Below, piece by piece: positions 35,236 through 43,376 of a stretch of DNA of 64,000 bases. Location: positions 1,488,001 through 1,552,000 of the forward strand of contig NZ_CP074197.1 in the NCBI RefSeq assembly GCF_023921805.1. Reading direction: 5' to 3'. The translations under genes were made by a program, and so were the position numbers. This DNA is from Ruminococcus sp. FMBCY1. Its GTDB lineage: Bacteria; Bacillota; Clostridia; Oscillospirales; Acutalibacteraceae. Numbering within the stretch: position 1 is the stretch's first letter; each line of letters opens with the position of its first letter. The notes under the pieces were generated by a model, which had not been told where the DNA came from, ran no database searches, and saw nothing but the letters and a program-made list of their open reading frames with translations.

Positions 35236-36504
35236 TTATTCTGCCTTTGTACCGCATTCAGGACAGAACTTCTGATTTTCTTTTAATTCATATCCGCAGT
35301 TTACACAGAAATGCTTTTTAGGTGCGTCAGGCTTTTTTGCGCCGCATTCAGGGCAGAATTTGCCTGTATTTACCGCACCGCAAGCGCAAGTCCAGCTATC
35401 TGCCGACTGAGGCTGTACAGGCTGTTGAGCGTTCTGCTGCGGCTGAGCAGGCTGTGCGCCGCCAAGCGGATTGCCCTGTGGCTGTTGAGGCTGCTGTGGC
35501 TGCTGATTATTGTAGTGTGGGTTCTGCTGATAGCCGCCGAGGATATTACCGCCTGCATTCATACCCATGCCCATACCCATAAAGCCTGCCATTGCGCCGT
35601 TTGAGTTTGAGCCTGCCGCTTTCATACCTTCGGCAACATTAGCTGCTACATAGCCCTGCTGAACCGCTGCGTCCGAAAGCATTGCGCCCTTGTTTCTCAT
35701 ATTGATAAGCTCTGTGCTCTCGTCATTGTAAGAAATGTTGATAGCAACTGCCTGAACCTGGAAACCACGCTGCTGCTCCCATTCCTGGTCGAGAGTTTTA
35801 GCCATATACTGACCGAATTCACGGGATTTACCCTTAATAAAGCTGATTCTGTAACCGTCAGCAGAGAAGTTGTTGATAGCAGAACTTAAAGCTGCCTCAA
35901 ACTCTGTGTTATACTGGATTGACTTTGACTTGTAGTCAAACGGCTGACAAGCTGTTACAAGACCCTTGTCGATTACTTCCTGATAGAACTTAAGCGGGTC
36001 GGTAATCTTAATAGAATATGTACCGTGCGCACGGAGAAAAAGTTCTGCATTGTAGAAACTGTCGAAGTAGTTTACAACATTCTTTGTGCCGAAAAGAATA
36101 CCTGTAATTTCGGCAAGATTGATGTAAATTACATACTGCGACTGTGACGGAATTCCGCCGTATTTAATACGGGAGAATGTTTCTTTAAGAGAGTCGCCAA
36201 ACTGACCGCAGAAAAGTGACGGCATTGAGCTGTTGCTTACCTGGTAATAACCCGGTTCTGCAGTAAAGTCAACTACCTTACCGCCGTCAATAAGGAGCAT
36301 ACACTGGTTGTCATATACCTGAATAACCGAACCGTTTGATACGATGTTTGGTGTGCCCTTTGTGTTTTGAGATGTGCCGTGTGTTATCTTTTCACCGGGA
36401 ACCATTGCGAGAGTTCCGCTCATTGGTCTTGGCTGAATAACCTCCTGCCAAGAATCTGCCAATCCGCCTTTAACCGAGTTAATGGCTGCTCTGATAATGC
36501 CCAT
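35236..36504 (-). CDS. SPFH-domain protein with C-terminal double zinc ribbon (YdjI-like)
   Basis: A 422-residue protein of the SPFH/virion-core type. The N-terminal half (MGIIRAAINSVKGGLADSWQ, VYDNQCMLLIDGGKVVDFT, EPGYYQV) is the SPFH fold. A Gly/Met-rich segment (GAMAGFMGMGMGMNAGGN) and a Gln/Pro linker follow (about residues 300-365), then two ribbons, CACGAVNTGKFCPECG and CVNCGYELKENQKFCPECG. Such proteins sit with zinc-ribbon and TPM genes in many Firmicutes and may organise membrane stress complexes. Here the neighbouring TPM and zinc-ribbon genes are broken. Confidence 0.85.
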   Translation of the reverse strand: MGIIRAAINSVKGGLADSWQEVIQPRPMSGTLAMVPGEKITHGTSQNTKGTPNIVSNGSVIQVYDNQCMLLIDGGKVVDFTAEPGYYQVSNSSMPSLFCGQFGDSLKETFSRIKYGGIPSQSQYVIYINLAEITGILFGTKNVVNYFDSFYNAELFLRAHGTYSIKITDPLKFYQEVIDKGLVTACQPFDYKSKSIQYNTEFEAALSSAINNFSADGYRISFIKGKSREFGQYMAKTLDQEWEQQRGFQVQAVAINISYNDESTELINMRNKGAMLSDAAVQQGYVAANVAEGMKAAGSNSNGAMAGFMGMGMGMNAGGNILGGYQQNPHYNNQQPQQPQQPQGNPLGGAQPAQPQQNAQQPVQPQSADSWTCACGAVNTGKFCPECGAKKPDAPKKHFCVNCGYELKENQKFCPECGTKAE

Positions 36505-36617
36505 AGTCTTATCTCCTTTACAAGAAATTTTCTTTATTTTTTAATTTTTGTGAGCTGATATAATTGCACTGAAACGAAGGTTTTTGCTTTAGATTAAATC
36601 TTCTTAATCTGTTACAG

Positions 36618-36701
36618 GTTTGTTTTCAAAAATGTTGGGGTAACAAATAAATTATTATTTAACACACAAGTTAAACAAAGCAATTTGCTAAACCATAATT
36701 C
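36618..36701. repeat. Degenerate copy of the dispersed repeat family
   Basis: It contains TTTGTTTTCAAAAATGTT, GGGGTAACAAATAAATTATT and, further on, CAATTTGCTAAACCATAATT, the reverse-oriented tail and outer-end motifs of the family. It lies between the SPFH gene and the next gene downstream on the map. Confidence 0.5.
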
Positions 36702-36742
36702 ACTCTGATTTTCAACATTGCCTAAGTGCAATTGTTTATAAA

Positions 36743-37555
36743 TTAATATGGTCTTGTAGCGTTGGTTTGTTCTCTTATTGACGAGAATTTCCACGCTCTT
36801 ATGTTAATTTCCGTAATGCCTGTGCCGCAGTATTCACAGAATTTCTGACCTAAGTTCTTAATCGGTGCGCCGCAGTTAGGGCAATTAATACCAAGTCCCT
36901 CACTGCCGTTTGCAACCATGTCAACATTCTGTATGTACACAAGCTCGGTTTCGTAAACACTTTGAGTTTTCATATCCCTGCTGCCGTAAACCACACTGCC
37001 TGCGGCGTCGGTGGTATAGGCATAAGAACCTACAGACGATACAAACAAAATCCTTGCGGTTGCGCCGTCCTTTGTGTATCGTGAAATCTCCGTACGGTGA
37101 ATTACAATATCATCGTAATTCTGCTTGTAGCCTCTGTTTGACAGGTCGGTAATAATACTCTTTACGCTGTCTTTTAAGGCTGTGGAGCACTCGCCGTACA
37201 AAAGCTTCGGATTTTTTTCCTCAATTGAGTTCATATAACTGCGCAGTACGGTTTCTGACTTTTGTTTGTAATCGTCATAGTCAAACTCCGGGAAATCTCT
37301 TTGTATTCTCGGCAGGCAAAGGCCCGTCATAGCCTGCAAAGAGCGTGGAGTTTCACTCATTTCCCTTTTCTGATTATTGATTCCCTGTACAAAAGAATCC
37401 GTACCGAACATATTTCTTGAAATCTGTCTGATTCCGTGTTTTATTTTATAGACTGCCACCGCAATGGCAATGGCAGCCGCTGCAATCAATACAAGTGTAA
37501 CTATAAGTCCGACAGGCACACCTGACGAAACCGCTCCGACAAACAATTGATTCAT
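36743..37555 (-). CDS. Membrane protein with zinc ribbon, Tim44-like middle domain
   Basis: A 270-residue protein with one N-terminal membrane helix (about residues 12-40), a soluble middle domain (CLPRIQRDFPEFDYDDYKQK onward) that resembles the Tim44/NTF2-like domain seen in similar Firmicute proteins, and a zinc ribbon CPNCGAPIKNLGQKFCEYCG (about 224-243). It lies 3 bp downstream of aspS on the minus strand, wait-free coupling likely, and upstream of the SPFH gene. The function is unknown. Confidence 0.7.
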   Translation of the reverse strand: MNQLFVGAVSSGVPVGLIVTLVLIAAAAIAIAVAVYKIKHGIRQISRNMFGTDSFVQGINNQKREMSETPRSLQAMTGLCLPRIQRDFPEFDYDDYKQKSETVLRSYMNSIEEKNPKLLYGECSTALKDSVKSIITDLSNRGYKQNYDDIVIHRTEISRYTKDGATARILFVSSVGSYAYTTDAAGSVVYGSRDMKTQSVYETELVYIQNVDMVANGSEGLGINCPNCGAPIKNLGQKFCEYCGTGITEINIRAWKFSSIREQTNATRPY

Positions 37556-37558
37556 CGT

Positions 37559-39334
37559 TTACTCCTGCGGTTTTACTGAAATTCCGAGAACATCGAGGCT
37601 CTCATCGTCAACAACGGACGGACAAGCTGACATAAGCTCGCTTGCATTCTGAACCTTAGGGAATGCCGTAACATCACGAAGGCTGTCTGTACCGCACATA
37701 AGCATTGTAACACGGTCAAGGCCAATGCCCATACCGCCGTGTGGCGGAGCGCCGTACTTATACGCTTCTACAAGGAAGCCGAATTTTGCTTCAATTTCCT
37801 CGTCGGTAAGTTTTAATGCCTTAAACATTCTCTGCTGTAACTCATAATCTGTAATACGCATTGAACCGCTTGAAAGCTCTGTTCCGTTAAGAGTGAGGTC
37901 GTAAGCCTTTGCAATAACCTTTGACGGGTCTGTGTCGAGGTACTGCAAGCACTCTTCCTTAGGCATTGTAAACGGATGATGCATTGCAAGCCACTCGCCG
38001 CTCTCTTCGTCATACTCAAAGAACGGGAAGTCAACAATCCAGAGGAACTTAAATTCATCGGGAATAATGTCGAGAACCTTTGCGACCTTAAGTCTTAATG
38101 CACCGAGAGTTGTAAGAACTGTGCTGTTTTTATCGGCAACAATGAAGATTACATCGCCCTTCTCTGCACCGAGTCTTTCGTAAATAGCGGAAAGCTCTTC
38201 CTCTGTCATAAACTTCTTAAATGATGCATTCGGCTCGTCAACCCATCTTACATAGGCAAGACCCTTTGCACCGATGCCCTTTACATACTCTGTAAGTTTG
38301 TCAATTTCTTTTCTTGTATATACAGACGCCGCATTCTTTGCAACAATGGCACGAACAGAACCGCCGTTTTCAATAGCGCTTGTAAATACGCTGAAGCCGC
38401 AGTCCTTTACGAGGTCGGAGATATTCTGAATCTTCATATCGAAACGAATATCAGGCTTATCTGAACCGTAGTTCTCCATAGCGTCGTTGTATGTCATTTT
38501 CTCAAACGGAGTTACAAGCTCCTTGCCAAGCACTTCTTTAAACAAACGCTTGAAAAGTCCCTCGTTGATTTCCATAATTTCGTCCATATCAACAAACGAA
38601 AGCTCCATATCAATCTGTGTAAACTCAGGCTGACGGTCGGCTCTTAAGTCCTCATCTCTGAAACAACGGGCAAGCTGAATGTAACGGTCAAAACCCGATA
38701 CCATCAAAAGCTGCTTGTAAATCTGCGGTGACTGCGGAAGAGCATAGAACTTTCCCTTGTGGATTCTTGACGGTACAAGGTAATCTCTTGCGCCCTCCGG
38801 AGTTGATTTAATCATCATCGGAGTTTCAATCTCAATAAAGCCGTTCTCGTAGAAATAATCTCTTGCAACCTTTGCAATCTTACTTCTCATAATAATGTTG
38901 TTCTGAATAGGACGGCGGCGAAGGTCAAGATAACGGTATTTAAGTCTTAACTCCTCGTTTGTGCTTGTTTCGTCAACAATTTCAAAAGGCGGTGTCTGTG
39001 CCTTTGAAAGAACTCTAAGGTCTGTTACCATAACCTCAATATCGCCTGTAGGAATATCCTTGTTCTTGGAGCTTCTCTCACATACTATGCCTTTTGCCGC
39101 CAAAACATACTCACTGCGGCAAGCAAAAGCTTTATCAAAAATTTCTTTATCCGTCTTATCGTTAAAAGCAAGCTGAACAATGCCTGTGCGGTCACGAAGG
39201 TCAATAAAAATAAGCTGACCGAGGTCACGGCAACGCTGTACCCAACCGCAAACTGTTACTTCTCTGCCGACATCGCCGATTCTAAGGTCGGAGCAATAGT
39301 CGGTTCGTTTAAGTCCTGTCATAAATTCTGCCAT
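37559..39334 (-). CDS. aspS: Aspartyl-tRNA synthetase
   Basis: Class II synthetase charging tRNA-Asp. It has 591 residues: an OB-fold anticodon domain (VTVCGWVQRCRDLGQLIFID), motif 1/2 of the catalytic core (ETPMMIKSTPEGARDYLVPS, RCFRDEDLRADRQPEFTQID), the bacterial GAD insertion, and motif 3 GIGLDRVTMLM near the end. It is 34 bp after hisS, the common hisS-aspS order. Confidence 0.98.
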   Translation of the reverse strand: MAEFMTGLKRTDYCSDLRIGDVGREVTVCGWVQRCRDLGQLIFIDLRDRTGIVQLAFNDKTDKEIFDKAFACRSEYVLAAKGIVCERSSKNKDIPTGDIEVMVTDLRVLSKAQTPPFEIVDETSTNEELRLKYRYLDLRRRPIQNNIIMRSKIAKVARDYFYENGFIEIETPMMIKSTPEGARDYLVPSRIHKGKFYALPQSPQIYKQLLMVSGFDRYIQLARCFRDEDLRADRQPEFTQIDMELSFVDMDEIMEINEGLFKRLFKEVLGKELVTPFEKMTYNDAMENYGSDKPDIRFDMKIQNISDLVKDCGFSVFTSAIENGGSVRAIVAKNAASVYTRKEIDKLTEYVKGIGAKGLAYVRWVDEPNASFKKFMTEEELSAIYERLGAEKGDVIFIVADKNSTVLTTLGALRLKVAKVLDIIPDEFKFLWIVDFPFFEYDEESGEWLAMHHPFTMPKEECLQYLDTDPSKVIAKAYDLTLNGTELSSGSMRITDYELQQRMFKALKLTDEEIEAKFGFLVEAYKYGAPPHGGMGIGLDRVTMLMCGTDSLRDVTAFPKVQNASELMSACPSVVDDESLDVLGISVKPQE

Positions 39335-39368
39335 TTTTGTATATCTCCTTAAATTAAGTTGTCAACGC

Positions 39369-40664
39369 TTACAGCTTAAAGCTGTCAACATCGGCAAGCT
39401 GAAGTACCATAAATTTCTCTGCAAATGTATCGTCAAGTACAATTTCAGTCTGCTCGCCGCTCGACATATTCTTAATAACTGCCTTGCCCTGCTCAATCTC
39501 ATTGTCGCCGAGCACCATAGAGAACTTTGCGCCGATTTTGTCGGCATATTTCATCTGTGCTCTTAATCCTCTGCCTACAACATCGGTTTCGGCAATAAGT
39601 CCGCAGGAACGGACAGCTTTGATAATTTCAAATGATTTAAGCGACGCACTCTCGCCCATAACAGCAACATAGAGGTCGCAGGTTGACGGTTTCGGAATTT
39701 CAATGCCCTGTTTGTCCATAAGCATTAAAAGTCTTTCAATGCCCATTGCAAATCCGAGTGACGGCAAGTGCTTTCCGCCGAGCTCCTCAATAAGTCCGTC
39801 GTATCTGCCGCCGCCGCAAACTGTGCCTTGAGCACCGATAAAGTCGGTAACGAACTCAAAAACAGTTTTTGTGTAGTAGTCAAGACCACGAACTATTGTA
39901 GGATTTACTGTATATTCAACACCTGCGGCATCAAGGTATTTCTGAACGCTTGCAAAGTGCTCTTTACACTCGTCGCAAAGATAATCTGTAATTTTAGGTG
40001 CGCCCTGTGCAATCTTTGAGCAGACAGGACTTTTACAGTCGAGTATTCTCATCGGGTTCTTTTCAAGTCTTGAATTGCAGGTTTCGCAAAGCTCGTCTTT
40101 GTATCCGTAAAAATACTCCTTGAGCGCCTTGTGGTACTCGGCACGACAAGTAGGACAGCCGATAGAATTAATTTCAAGTCTGAGCTGTTTAATGCCAAGG
40201 CGGTCAAAAATAGACTGTGCGGCGCAGATAAGCTCTGCATCGGCAACAGGTGACTGTGTACCGTAGCACTCAAGACCGAATTGGTGGAACTCTCTTAATC
40301 TGCCTGCCTGCGGCTTTTCGTAGCGGTAGCAAGACACAAAATAGCTTGCCTTGATAGGTAAGCTGTCATTTACAAGACCGTGCTCAAGCACTGCTCTTGC
40401 TGCGCCTGCCGTACCCTCGGGACGAAGTGTAACACTTTCTCCGCCCTTTGTATCGAATGTGTACATTTCTTTCTGAACAACATCTGTTGTCTGACCCACA
40501 CCTCTTGCAAAAAGCTCTGTGTGCTCAAAAACAGGTGTACGAATCTCTTTAAATCCGTAAGCCGCCGATTCTTTACGCATAACATCTTCAACGAACTGCC
40601 AGCGGTAGCTGTCCTTTGGCAAAACATCTTCTGTGCCCTTAATCTTTTTGGTGATTACTCCCAT
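39369..40664 (-). CDS. hisS: Histidyl-tRNA synthetase
   Basis: Class II synthetase charging tRNA-His. It has 431 residues starting MGVITKKIKGTEDVLPKDS; it shows TLRPEGTAGAARAVLEHG, RYEKPQAGRLREFHQFGLE (motif 2), the histidine motifs GLDYYTKTVFEF and GGGRYDGLIEELGG, and motif 3 GFAMGIERLLML. The ATG at 40662-40664 follows GGAGGAAAT; an in-frame TTG upstream is part of that site. No T-box is seen in the 98-bp gap to mgsA. Confidence 0.98.
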   Translation of the reverse strand: MGVITKKIKGTEDVLPKDSYRWQFVEDVMRKESAAYGFKEIRTPVFEHTELFARGVGQTTDVVQKEMYTFDTKGGESVTLRPEGTAGAARAVLEHGLVNDSLPIKASYFVSCYRYEKPQAGRLREFHQFGLECYGTQSPVADAELICAAQSIFDRLGIKQLRLEINSIGCPTCRAEYHKALKEYFYGYKDELCETCNSRLEKNPMRILDCKSPVCSKIAQGAPKITDYLCDECKEHFASVQKYLDAAGVEYTVNPTIVRGLDYYTKTVFEFVTDFIGAQGTVCGGGRYDGLIEELGGKHLPSLGFAMGIERLLMLMDKQGIEIPKPSTCDLYVAVMGESASLKSFEIIKAVRSCGLIAETDVVGRGLRAQMKYADKIGAKFSMVLGDNEIEQGKAVIKNMSSGEQTEIVLDDTFAEKFMVLQLADVDSFKL

Positions 40665-40762
40665 TATTTCCTCCAAATTATAAAACCTTTTATATTAATC
40701 GAAAATTCCGTATAAACACAATTATCGGGCAGCACAAAACCGCCCGACAATGAAATCGTTTT

Positions 40763-41158
40763 TTACTTTAAAATATTTCTCCAGTCAAGGTCGCCACGCT
40801 CAAGACCGTGAATAAGTACCTCTGCGGTTGCGATGTTTGTAGCAACAGGAATATTGTGCATATCGCAAAGTCTGAGCATATTCATATCGTTAGGCTCATT
40901 AGGCTTTGGATTGAGCGGATCTCTGAAAAAGAGAAGCATATCAACTTCGTTGCAGGCAATTCTTGCCGCAATCTGCTGACTGCCGCCCTGTGAGCCTGCC
41001 AAAAACTTCTGAATTGTAAGGCCTGTTGCCTCTGAAACCATTTTGCCCGTAGTGCCTGTCGCACAAAGGTTATTTCTGCTTAAAACACCGCAGTAAGCAA
41101 TGCAGAACTGAACCATAAGTTCCTTTTTTTCATCGTGCGCAATAAGAGCAATATTCAT
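40763..41158 (-). CDS. mgsA: Methylglyoxal synthase
   Basis: Converts dihydroxyacetone phosphate to methylglyoxal, a bypass that frees phosphate. It has 131 residues, with MNIALIAHDEKK, TGTTGKM (phosphate loop), SGPQGGDQQI-type GSQGGSQQIAARI and LLFFRDPLNPKPNEPND (catalytic Asp) in order. The start ATG at 41156-41158 follows GGGAGGAATTT; the GTG two codons earlier is less well placed. It lies between minD and hisS. A hairpin (TCGGGC / GCCCGA, 40725-40749) follows it. Confidence 0.96.
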   Translation of the reverse strand: MNIALIAHDEKKELMVQFCIAYCGVLSRNNLCATGTTGKMVSEATGLTIQKFLAGSQGGSQQIAARIACNEVDMLLFFRDPLNPKPNEPNDMNMLRLCDMHNIPVATNIATAEVLIHGLERGDLDWRNILK

Positions 41159-41188
41159 ACACAAATTCCTCCCTATATATTAAAAGGC

Positions 41189-41929
41189 TTATCCTTTAAA
41201 TGCCAAGGGAACTCTTTGCCCCTCAAGCCTTCGTGCCAGACAATCAAAAACCGATGCTGCGGCACTCCAGTTAAGCCCTGCAACTCCACGCTGCATAATA
41301 ACTGATATTCTTATGTCAAACGGTACAAGTGCGATAAGTTGAGTTTGTACCGCATCAATAACTTCGTCAAGGTCGGCATAAAAACCGAGCTCGGTAAAAG
41401 TTTTTCTGTCAAAGCGGTTTATAACAAGCCTTTGATTTTTTATACCCAAAGCGTCAAGCTTGTTTTTTACTTTTAATCCGCCTCTTACGCTTGTCGGCTC
41501 TGCGTTGGCTACAATAAGCGCCCTGTCGGCGGGCGTAGCAGCTGTAACAAAGCCCGAGCCGATGCCTGCGGGTGAATCAATAATAACAAAATCATAGTCA
41601 GCTTTTAATGTATCGACAAGCTGACGGAATACCCCGGGACTAAGCTCGTTATCGGTGTCAAAAGGTGCCGCCATAAGATAAAGATTCTCATTGTTTTTAC
41701 TTTTATAAACTGCGTCTGTAAAAGAACAGTTACCGCTTACGGCATCTGCCGCATCAAAAACAATGTCGTTTTCCATATCGAGCATAATATCAAGACCACG
41801 CATACCGCAGTCGCAGTCGATAAGCAAAACTTTTTTGCCCTGTTTAATAAGGGCAACCGAAAGGCAAATGCACACTGTTGACTTTCCCGTGCCTCCTTTT
41901 CCGGAGGCTACAACTATAACATTATCCAT
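41189..41929 (-). CDS. minD: MinD-type ParA ATPase
   Basis: A 246-residue P-loop ATPase of the MinD/FlhG class. It has the deviant Walker A VVASGKGGTGKSTVC, LLIDCDCGMRGLDIML and FVIIDSPAGIGSGF. MinD directs MinC to keep FtsZ from the poles, but no minC or minE is beside it and the C-terminus (RVPLAFKG) has no obvious amphipathic membrane helix. An orphan MinD or a related positioning ATPase are both possible. It is upstream of mgsA (30 bp). Confidence 0.8.
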   Translation of the reverse strand: MDNVIVVASGKGGTGKSTVCICLSVALIKQGKKVLLIDCDCGMRGLDIMLDMENDIVFDAADAVSGNCSFTDAVYKSKNNENLYLMAAPFDTDNELSPGVFRQLVDTLKADYDFVIIDSPAGIGSGFVTAATPADRALIVANAEPTSVRGGLKVKNKLDALGIKNQRLVINRFDRKTFTELGFYADLDEVIDAVQTQLIALVPFDIRISVIMQRGVAGLNWSAAASVFDCLARRLEGQRVPLAFKG

Positions 41930-41950
41930 AATACATACTACCTCTGAATT

Positions 41951-41979
41951 ATTCTATCATATTTTTGTCAAAAGAGCAA
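41951..41979 (-). promoter_or_regulatory. Possible promoter of minD
   Basis: On the minus strand TTGCTC (41974-41979), a 17-bp spacer, TAGAAT (41951-41956). It is a moderate match. Confidence 0.45.
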
Positions 41980-42404
41980 TAAAAGTAAGTAATTTTATCA
42001 AACAAAAATTATATAGACTTTTTATGCAAAATATATAATTTTATCGTTATACTTTTTGGGTTTTTACATTTTTACCATAATTTAATGGTAAAATTATACT
42101 AAATTATCGTTTGATTTTTTCTGTTATAAAATCTCTTGCGAATTTGCAGTCCGTTATTTTAAATGCAAGTACAGCTTGTATATAATTCTTAATTGCTCCG
42201 TATTCGGTTTTTATGTAAATAAAAATTTTAAAAATGCAGTTTGTTTTTAAATTATATCACCTTTTGCCGTCAAAACAAGTATTATTTTGGGAGCGATAAA
42301 TTTTTCGGCAAAAAATATTTCAGCTATGTGCTTATGTGGCAAAAATCACTGATTTTTCAGGTATATACAAAATCCGCAGCAATTTATTTATCATTTTCCG
42401 CACG
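41980..42404. other. AT-rich intergenic region without a recognisable gene
   Basis: About 425 bp of AT-rich DNA between minD and a surface-protein remnant. A 67-codon ORF on the plus strand (42241-42444) has no ribosome site or family features. I see no RNA gene or clear repeat. Confidence 0.5.
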
Positions 42405-42433
42405 CAAAAAACAGCCCACATTTGTGAGCTGTT
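42405..42433 (-). terminator. Terminator downstream of the surface-protein remnant
   Basis: On the minus strand AACAGCTCAC, AAAT, GTGGGCTGTT, then TTTTG. It belongs to the gene whose 3' end survives at 42456. Confidence 0.75.
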
Positions 42434-42455
42434 CCGAAGTATAGTTTAGCATTTA

Positions 42456-42630
42456 TTAAGCAGGGTTTTGTAACATTCCCTGTGAGTCAACATTAATTGT
42501 AGCTGTGATTGTCTTTGTGGTTTTGTCGCCGGTGAAATATACAAGTTTGTAGGTTGCTGTGCCCGCTCTTTTGCCTGTAAGATTAAAGGTGTACTTGTTT
42601 GTCTTAAAATCGTAATTTACATTAATCTTT
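42456..42630 (-). pseudogene. C-terminal remnant of a gene cut by a repeat element
   Basis: The minus strand encodes INVNYDFKTNKYTFNLTG, KRAGTATYKLVYFTGDKTTK and TITATINVDSQGMLQNPA before TAA (42456-42458), an Ig-like or beta-sandwich end of the kind found in secreted proteins. No start codon or ribosome site is available; the coding sense runs straight into the dispersed repeat at 42627. The terminator downstream is intact. It is a remnant left by insertion or by deletion next to the repeat. Confidence 0.65.
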
Positions 42631-42720
42631 AAAAAGGTTGACCAAACTTTTATAATTGATTGGCAAATAAATTTGCTAAGCCTTAATTTATTAATGTTAT
42701 CTCAACATTTAAGACAGAAC
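42627..42720. repeat. Dispersed repeat copy with full tail
   Basis: It runs TTTAAAAAGGTTGACC, AAACTTTTATAATTGATTGG, AATTTGCTAAGCCTTAATTT and TTAATGTTATCTCAACATTT to AAGACAGAAC. It matches the right end of copy A at 12316-12400 over most of its length and abuts the gene remnant at 42456-42630. Confidence 0.7.
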
Positions 42721-42771
42721 AAATAAAGCCACTTTAACAAGCCGTATCTTAACTTAATTTTTATAAAAGCG

Positions 42772-42805
42772 AAAAGGTCTATTGTCTTACGACAATAGAC
42801 CTTTT
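42772..42805 (-). terminator. Terminator of the tRNA operon
   Basis: AAAAGGTCTATTGTC, TTAC, GACAATAGACCTTTT, a perfect 15-bp stem with a T-run, just past tRNA-Leu. Confidence 0.9.
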
Positions 42806-42807
42806 CA

Positions 42808-42895
42808 TGGTGCCGGTGACCGGACTTGAACCGGTACGGTCGCAATGACCGAGGGATTTTAAGTCCCTTGTGTCTGCCTATTCCACCACACCGGC
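42808..42895 (-). tRNA. tRNA-Leu (anticodon TAA)
   Basis: The minus strand gives an acceptor stem GCCGGTG, a long variable arm (CTCGGTCATTGCGACCGT), T-loop GGTTCAAGTCC and an encoded CCA. The anticodon loop CTTAAAA reads TAA. Confidence 0.97.
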
Positions 42896-42903
42896 TAATT
42901 GTT

Positions 42904-42978
42904 TGGTGACCCGGACGAGAATCGAACTCGTGTTACCGCCGTGAAAGGGCGGTGTCTTAACCGCTTGACCACCGGGCC
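42904..42978 (-). tRNA. tRNA-Glu (anticodon TTC)
   Basis: The minus strand starts GGCCCGGTGGTCAAGCGG; the anticodon loop CTTTCAC reads TTC, the T-loop is GTTCGATTC and CCA is encoded. Confidence 0.97.
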
Positions 42979-42981
42979 GTA

Positions 42982-43058
42982 TGGTAGCGGAAATAGGACT
43001 TGAACCTACGACACCTCGGGTATGAACCGAGTGCTCTAGCCAGCTGAGCTATTCCGCC
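42982..43058 (-). tRNA. tRNA-Met (anticodon CAT, elongator type)
   Basis: The minus strand starts GGCGGAATAGCTCAGCTGG; the anticodon loop TTCATAC reads CAT, and the acceptor ends CCGCTACCA. The G-T rather than C-A mismatch at the first pair and the absence of three G-C pairs in the anticodon stem favour the elongator over the initiator. Confidence 0.95.
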
Positions 43059-43090
43059 ATCTGTTCGCCAACATCAAATCAGCAAGATAG

Positions 43091-43119
43091 ATTATAATAT
43101 AACAGCCCCAATTTGTCAA
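43091..43119 (-). promoter_or_regulatory. Promoter of the tRNA Met-Glu-Leu operon
   Basis: On the minus strand TTGACA (43114-43119), a 17-bp spacer, TATAAT (43091-43096), full consensus, 33 bp before tRNA-Met. Confidence 0.9.
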
Positions 43120-43309
43120 GGGCTTTTTAAAAGTTTTTTGAAATTTTTTTAATTTTTTTCAAAAAACTTAAAAGCATCAGTATTTTACTGCTTTTTTCGT
43201 GAAGAAAAACACAGAAAGCAACGGTTGCTGTCGTTTTAATACATATCTTTACGCTGTTTTTATTGTTAGCCGATAAATAATTTTTATTCTTAAAAATAAA
43301 ATCAGTGCG

Positions 43310-43340
43310 GTTGCCCCCTACTTTTAAAGCAGGGAGCAAC
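43310..43340 (-). terminator. Hairpin downstream of nifJ, probable terminator
   Basis: On the minus strand GTTGCTCCCTGC, 7-nt loop, GTAGGGGGCAAC, then GATTTTATTTTT a few bases later. Confidence 0.6.
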
Positions 43341-43376
43341 GCAAATTTATTAAATTTTATTTATTACTTTATAAAA

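Noticed and set aside
40665-40762. Possible T-box leader before hisS-aspS
   Set aside because: The gap to mgsA is only 98 bp and shows neither a T-box sequence nor a terminator/antiterminator pair.
42241-42444. 67-codon ORF on the plus strand between minD and the gene remnant
   Set aside because: No Shine-Dalgarno sequence, composition like AT-rich intergenic DNA, and it runs across the terminator of the remnant.
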